Source: Synergistaceae bacterium | GTDB lineage: Bacteria; Synergistota; Synergistia; Synergistales; Aminobacteriaceae | Length of the DNA: 8,373 nucleotides | NCBI GenBank assembly: GCA_017394925.1 | Contig: JAFPWQ010000146.1 | Coordinates: 1 to 8,373, forward strand | Reading direction: 5' to 3' | In this document: piece after piece, positions 5,762 through 8,373 of the stretch | How positions within the stretch are numbered: the first letter of the stretch is position 1 | How the letters are laid out: every line of letters starts with the position of its first letter | The notes under the pieces: model-generated | Database searches by the model: none | The model's input: the letters and a program-made list of their open reading frames with translations, nothing else | What the model was told of the DNA's origin: nothing | Position numbers and translations under genes: made by a program

Positions 5762-6586
5762 TCACTCCTTTTCATGATTTAATTGCTTTATGAGACGCTT
5801 TATTATTTCAGAAAGCTCATGTGATGATTCCTTCATGACATCAAGAACTTCCTGACCAGTTAATTTCTTATCCGGCAGAATTCCTGCGGCCATGTTAGCG
5901 GCACATGATAAAACAGCGACTCTCATTCCCATAGAATTAGCAGCAATCACTTCGGGAACTGTCGACATGCCAGCCAGATCCGCACCCAGAATTCCGGCCA
6001 TGCGAACCTCTGCAGGAGTCTCAAATGACGGTCCCGTAAACGCAATATACACTCCCTGTTTCAATCCCATTGATGAAAGCATATTAAGCATCTCTTTATC
6101 GTATGCGTTCGTCATATCCGGAAATCTTTCATTCCAGCGTGATTCATTTTTGCCGGTTAACGGGTTATCTCCCATAAGATTTATATGATCTCTGACTGCG
6201 ATAATTTCTCCTGGCTTATAGTTCGTGTTAATTGCTCCTGATGCATTCGTGATTATCATCTCGCGTACTCCGAGCATACCCGCAACTCTCACAGGAAATA
6301 TTACGGCCTTCATTGAATGTCCTTCATAATAGTGCACTCTTCCCTGAAAGATTATTGCGTTTCTTCCTTCGATTATACCTGCGATTAATTTTCCTTCATG
6401 GCCTGGTGCAGTGTGTGAAGGCCAGTTTGGAATCTTTTTCGTGTCTATGATTATTTTATCCGTGATGATATTTGCAATGTCTCCGAGTCCTGAGCCGGTT
6501 ATTATTGCCGTCTGAATATCTGACTTTATGAACTGCTTTATATAATTCAATGCTTCTTGTGCGTCTGAGTAATTATATTCGGGCAT
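5762..6586 (-). CDS. punA: Purine-nucleoside phosphorylase, trimeric low-molecular-weight type
   Basis: A 274-residue cytoplasmic enzyme that splits inosine or guanosine (and deoxy forms) with phosphate into base and (deoxy)ribose-1-phosphate for purine salvage. Family segments in order: TGSGLG (30-35, phosphate loop), PGHEGKL (61-67), QGRVHYYEGH (81-90), TNASGAIN (113-120), DHINLMGDNPLTG, GPSFETPAEVRM (185-196), GMSTVPE (206-212) and SCAANMAAG (227-235). Glu189 and Asn231 match the base-contacting Glu and Asn of the human enzyme, which favours 6-oxopurines. ATG 6586 is chosen over the in-frame GTG at 6601 because the strong GGAGGTG (6605-6599) overlaps that GTG; spacing to the ATG is a long 14 bases. 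It is first in the trio with the M23 peptidase and manC, and divergent from the C_GCAxxG gene. deoD-type hexameric PNP is excluded by motifs. Confidence 0.95.
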   Translation of the reverse strand: MPEYNYSDAQEALNYIKQFIKSDIQTAIITGSGLGDIANIITDKIIIDTKKIPNWPSHTAPGHEGKLIAGIIEGRNAIIFQGRVHYYEGHSMKAVIFPVRVAGMLGVREMIITNASGAINTNYKPGEIIAVRDHINLMGDNPLTGKNESRWNERFPDMTNAYDKEMLNMLSSMGLKQGVYIAFTGPSFETPAEVRMAGILGADLAGMSTVPEVIAANSMGMRVAVLSCAANMAAGILPDKKLTGQEVLDVMKESSHELSEIIKRLIKQLNHEKE

Positions 6587-6612
6587 TGTGAAATAGTTCA
6601 CCTCCGAAAATT

Positions 6613-6621
6613 ATTCTAGCA
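6613..6621 (-). promoter_or_regulatory. Candidate extended -10 promoter for the punA-M23-manC operon
   Basis: On the minus strand TGCTAGAAT (TG-N plus TAGAAT) occupies 6621-6613, just before the GGAGGTG ribosome site. No good -35 is seen. Transcription would start near 6606, giving a very short leader to ATG 6586, so the call is tentative. Confidence 0.3.
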
Positions 6622-6644
6622 TAGAGGGTTCAAACCAGACTGCA

Positions 6645-6653
6645 TGATACAAT
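6645..6653 (+). promoter_or_regulatory. Candidate extended -10 promoter of the C_GCAxxG_C_C gene
   Basis: TGATACAAT (TG-N plus TACAAT) lies 42 bases before the ATG at 6696. The expected -35 position is not TTGACA-like. A 7-bp direct repeat TTACGAG at 6653-6659 and 6674-6680 (21 bp apart) lies between it and the ribosome site. Confidence 0.35.
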
Positions 6654-6695
6654 TACGAGCAATACTGAAAATTTTACGAGGGGGATTTATTTTAC

Positions 6696-7088
6696 ATGAC
6701 TGAAAAACAAAACAGAGCCGCAGAACTCAAAAACAGAACTGGAGATGCGCATTATAATTGCTGTCAGGCTGTGGCATGCGTATTTGCTGATGAGACTGGC
6801 ATAAACGAAGACACACTGCGTAAACTCGGTGCAGGTTTCGGCATGGGAATGGGTACGACTGAAGCTACTTGCGGTGCTTTATGCGGAGCCGAAATGATTC
6901 TGGGACTCATGAAGTATAACGGCAAGCCAATACGCAAAGATGCCGCTGAACTCTATAATGCATTCAAAGAGAAATGCGGAGGTGCTGCGATATGCCGGGA
7001 CATAAAAGGAGTAGGAACAGGAAAAGTATTATGTTCTTGTGATGACTGCGTGAGAAATGCCGTATCACTTCTTGAAGATGTAATTTGA
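6696..7088 (+). CDS. C_GCAxxG_C_C family cysteine-rich protein
   Basis: A 130-residue cytoplasmic protein with ten cysteines: 22, 23, 28, 59, 63, 94, 100, 113, 115 and 118. Conserved blocks are Y-N-C-C-Q-A-V (20-26), L-G-A-G-F-G-x-G-M-G (44-53), T-C-G-A-L-C-G-A-x-x-I-L-G (58-70) and a C-terminal cluster C-x-C-x-x-C. This is the layout of the C_GCAxxG_C_C family, common in anaerobes and sometimes fused to or beside redox proteins; a redox or metal-cluster role is assumed for the family but not established. There is no signal peptide or transmembrane segment. GAGGGGG lies 11 bases before the ATG. It begins 94 bases from the divergent punA frame and is followed after 58 bases by a solute-binding protein gene on the same strand, with no terminator between, so some read-through is likely. 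Confidence 0.9.
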   Translation: MTEKQNRAAELKNRTGDAHYNCCQAVACVFADETGINEDTLRKLGAGFGMGMGTTEATCGALCGAEMILGLMKYNGKPIRKDAAELYNAFKEKCGGAAICRDIKGVGTGKVLCSCDDCVRNAVSLLEDVI

Positions 7089-7097
7089 GTAACGCGG

Positions 7098-7106
7098 TGA
7101 TAAAAT
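7098..7106 (+). promoter_or_regulatory. Candidate extended -10 promoter of the solute-binding protein gene
   Basis: TGATAAAAT lies 40 bases before the ATG at 7147 without a clear -35; the nearest TTGAAG and TTGAGT are at wrong distances. The same string stands upstream of the Sel1-repeat gene. Confidence 0.3.
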
Positions 7107-7146
7107 TTACGCTGTCCCAAGTTAAGCTGAAAGAGTGATAGTTCCC

Positions 7147-7968
7147 ATGAAAAAATATATTCTGCTCATCTTGCTGATTGTAATTACAGCTGTGTATACT
7201 TTTATGTCCCGTGAAGATGACCGTGTTATCCGTGTAGGCATTGAATGCGATCATGCGCCGTACAACTGGGAAGAGAAAACAGAAAGTGATTCAAATGTCC
7301 CGCTCGTGAATAATCCGGGCTTCTATGCTGAAGGCTATGACGTACAGATAGCAAAAGCTGTAGCTGATAAAATAGGCGCAAAACTTGAGTTCTGTAAAAT
7401 TCAGTTTGATGATTTGATTTACGCATTGAATCTCGGAGAAATTGACGTAATATTTTCCGGCATGGTCGACACTGATGAAAGAAAAGAATTAATTGATTTC
7501 ACTGTCCCGTACGAAGTAACTAAAACAGAATATGCTGCAGTTGTGAATACTAAGAGCAGATACGTAAATGCAAAATCAATATGGGAACTTGAAGGTGCGA
7601 GAATGATTGCACAGAAAAATTCAAGATTTGATTCAGTGATTGAGCAGATACCAAATGTTATACATATTCCTCCGCTTGATGCACAGACAGCAGTTATCAT
7701 GGAAGTCATGAATTTCAACGCTGACGGTACAGTCGTGAATTACGATACAGGATTATCATACGAGAAGACATATCCGAATATCACTGTCATATATTTTACT
7801 GAAGATCATGGCTTTAATCTTGGCTTTACGGGTTTATGTGCAGGTGTGAGAAAAAGCGACAGGAAATTATTAGACGAGATTAACTATGCAATCGAAAGCA
7901 TATCATACAGACAGCGTCAGAGAATTATGGACAGTACGATAGCAAGTTTATGGAAGAATCTTGAATGA
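7147..7968 (+). CDS. Family 3 extracellular solute-binding protein (polar amino acid ABC-transport type)
   Basis: A 273-residue protein with a hydrophobic N-terminus (about 4-20) and then a full bacterial solute-binding family 3 fold. Segments: VIRVGIECDHAPYNW (27-41), GYDVQIAKAVADKIGAKLEF (63-82), DDLIYALNLGEIDVIFSGM (88-106), TDERKELIDFTVPY (109-122), and the second lobe returning with VVNYD (196-200). Arg112 in TDERK and Asp200 match the residues that commonly grip the carboxylate and amino groups of an amino acid ligand. There is no lipobox cysteine and the cleavage site is unclear (Y-T-F-M-S), so it may be a periplasmic protein or stay tethered by its N-terminus. Start: ATG 7147 is preferred to the in-frame GTG at 7135, because the weak AAGAGTGA site covers that GTG and the signal segment follows directly. 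No permease or ATPase gene adjoins; a terminator follows. Confidence 0.9.
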   Translation: MKKYILLILLIVITAVYTFMSREDDRVIRVGIECDHAPYNWEEKTESDSNVPLVNNPGFYAEGYDVQIAKAVADKIGAKLEFCKIQFDDLIYALNLGEIDVIFSGMVDTDERKELIDFTVPYEVTKTEYAAVVNTKSRYVNAKSIWELEGARMIAQKNSRFDSVIEQIPNVIHIPPLDAQTAVIMEVMNFNADGTVVNYDTGLSYEKTYPNITVIYFTEDHGFNLGFTGLCAGVRKSDRKLLDEINYAIESISYRQRQRIMDSTIASLWKNLE

Positions 7969-8007
7969 TGATGACTTTTTGACACTGAAATAATAAATGC
8001 AAATCAT

Positions 8008-8039
8008 AGCCTCCGTGAATTTTTTTGCGGAGGTTTTTG
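8008..8039 (+). terminator. Intrinsic terminator after the solute-binding protein gene
   Basis: CCTCCG (8010-8015) pairs with CGGAGG (8028-8033), followed by TTTTT. Outer bases GCAAA (7999-8003) and TTTGC (8036-8040) can extend the stem. The loop is T-rich. It lies 40 bases after the stop and separates this gene from the next promoter. Confidence 0.88.
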
Positions 8040-8085
8040 CTGTATAATCACTTACACGCAGAATTAAAATTTTTATGAAGGGAGC

Positions 8086-8114
8086 TTGACACAATTATGA
8101 TTGCTGTGTATAAT
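8086..8114 (+). promoter_or_regulatory. Perfect-consensus sigma70 promoter of the right-edge gene
   Basis: TTGACA (8086-8091), a 17-base spacer and TATAAT (8109-8114) match the sigma70 consensus exactly. Transcription would start near 8121, giving about a 48-base leader to the ATG at 8169. Confidence 0.88.
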
Positions 8115-8118
8115 CATA
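8096..8118. promoter_or_regulatory. Perfect inverted repeat overlapping the promoter (candidate operator)
   Basis: TATGATT (8096-8102) and AATCATA (8112-8118) form a perfect 7-bp inverted repeat with a 9-bp centre, covering the promoter spacer and most of the -10 box. A dimeric protein bound here would block RNA polymerase. No cognate regulator is identified. Confidence 0.5.
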
Positions 8119-8168
8119 CATCGCTTTAATTATGTTCATTTAACGGGAATACTCACGGGGGCGGAAAT

Positions 8169-8373
8169 ATGATTAAGAGAGTCATAAAATTCCTGCTCGG
8201 CCGGAAGAACACAGAAAGAATCAGAGCATCATTAGCAGCGTGGAAATCTTCAGGAATAAATTATTCACCTAATCAGAATAAAACAGTTTCAGTATTAATG
8301 TCCGTGCATATGCTCGAAAAGGCATTAGTCATGGGCAGTGAAAAGTATCTCAATACAGTAAAGTATCATAACA
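8169..8373 (+). CDS. Unidentified protein, N-terminal part (cut by right edge)
   Basis: The frame is open from ATG 8169 to the window end, giving 68 residues with no stop. GGGGGCGG lies just upstream with about 4-7 bases of spacing, and a consensus promoter stands before it, so the gene is real. The N-terminus is basic (MIKRVIKFLLGRKNTERIR) and weakly amphipathic, followed by W-K-S-S-G-I-N-Y-S-P-N. Residues about 43-60 read VSVLMSVHMLEKALVMGS. The H-M-L-E-K-A-L string recalls the H-x-x-E-K-G-L motif near the N-terminus of nitroreductase-like proteins found in polysaccharide biosynthesis loci, but this is a recollection from a short segment and needs the rest of the protein. There is no signal peptide. 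Function not assigned. Confidence 0.75.
   Translation, partial: MIKRVIKFLLGRKNTERIRASLAAWKSSGINYSPNQNKTVSVLMSVHMLEKALVMGSEKYLNTVKYHN

Noticed and set aside
5751..5765. GTG at 5765 as start of the M23 peptidase
   Set aside because: AAAGGAG abuts that GTG with no spacing, while ATG 5750 has GAGG at 9 bases and gives a normal basic signal-peptide start.
5299..6188. Plus-strand open frames at 5299-5607, 5585-5782 and 5892-6188
   Set aside because: They are antisense to the M23 peptidase and purine nucleoside phosphorylase genes and have no ribosome site or recognisable motif.
6602..6695. Purine riboswitch before punA
   Set aside because: The leader between the candidate promoter and ribosome site is far too short, and no conserved aptamer core or terminator hairpin is visible.
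6964..7718. Minus-strand open frames at 6964-7254, 7226-7426 and 7419-7718
   Set aside because: They are antisense to the C_GCAxxG and solute-binding protein genes, with composition unlike real proteins.
7979..8007. TTGACA at 7979-7984 as a promoter -35
   Set aside because: The position 17 bases on reads AATCAT, a poor -10, and the terminator at 8008-8039 would stop any transcript immediately.

Overview
The window is ordinary bacterial chromosome, roughly 40-45% GC by eye and densely coded. It suggests a strictly anaerobic, fermentative, gut- or rumen-type bacterium. Pointers are a flavin oxidoreductase with a cysteine-rich tail, a C_GCAxxG_C_C redox protein, exported Sel1-repeat and M23 proteins, and Shine-Dalgarno-led genes. 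My impression from protein style is a Synergistota-like or Bacillota-like anaerobe, but no rRNA or marker gene here settles it.

Layout, left to right. On the minus strand (1-1297), a flavin oxidoreductase overlaps by ATGA with an alpha/beta-hydrolase-like gene cut by the left edge. An HxlR-family regulator (1415-1801, plus) is divergent from this pair and probably controls it. It converges on rpsT, with one hairpin terminator between them. rpsT follows tRNA-Leu(CAA) under a clear TTGACA-N17-TATTTT promoter. Next on the minus strand come an exported Sel1-repeat protein with an acidic nonapeptide-repeat tail (2272-3720) and a tightly overlapped trio read in the order purine nucleoside phosphorylase, M23 peptidase, mannose-1-phosphate guanylyltransferase (6586 down to 3781).

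The right part is on the plus strand: a cysteine-rich C_GCAxxG_C_C protein, a family 3 solute-binding protein with an N-terminal hydrophobic segment, a strong intrinsic terminator, and then a perfect TTGACA-N17-TATAAT promoter. A perfect inverted repeat overlaps that promoter's -10 box, and the promoter drives a gene cut by the right edge.

Together the genes cover envelope work (M23 peptidase, GDP-mannose supply, Sel1 surface or periplasmic protein), purine salvage, redox handling and nutrient uptake. I see no mobile element, CRISPR array, phage gene or toxin-antitoxin pair. The least ordinary items are the Sel1/nonapeptide-repeat protein with its recently expanded 27-bp repeats, the flavin oxidoreductase lacking the canonical catalytic tyrosine beside a cysteine-bearing HxlR regulator, the dyad-overlapped promoter near the right edge, and unusually long Shine-Dalgarno spacings across most genes. 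I found no strong evidence of a wholly new multi-gene system.
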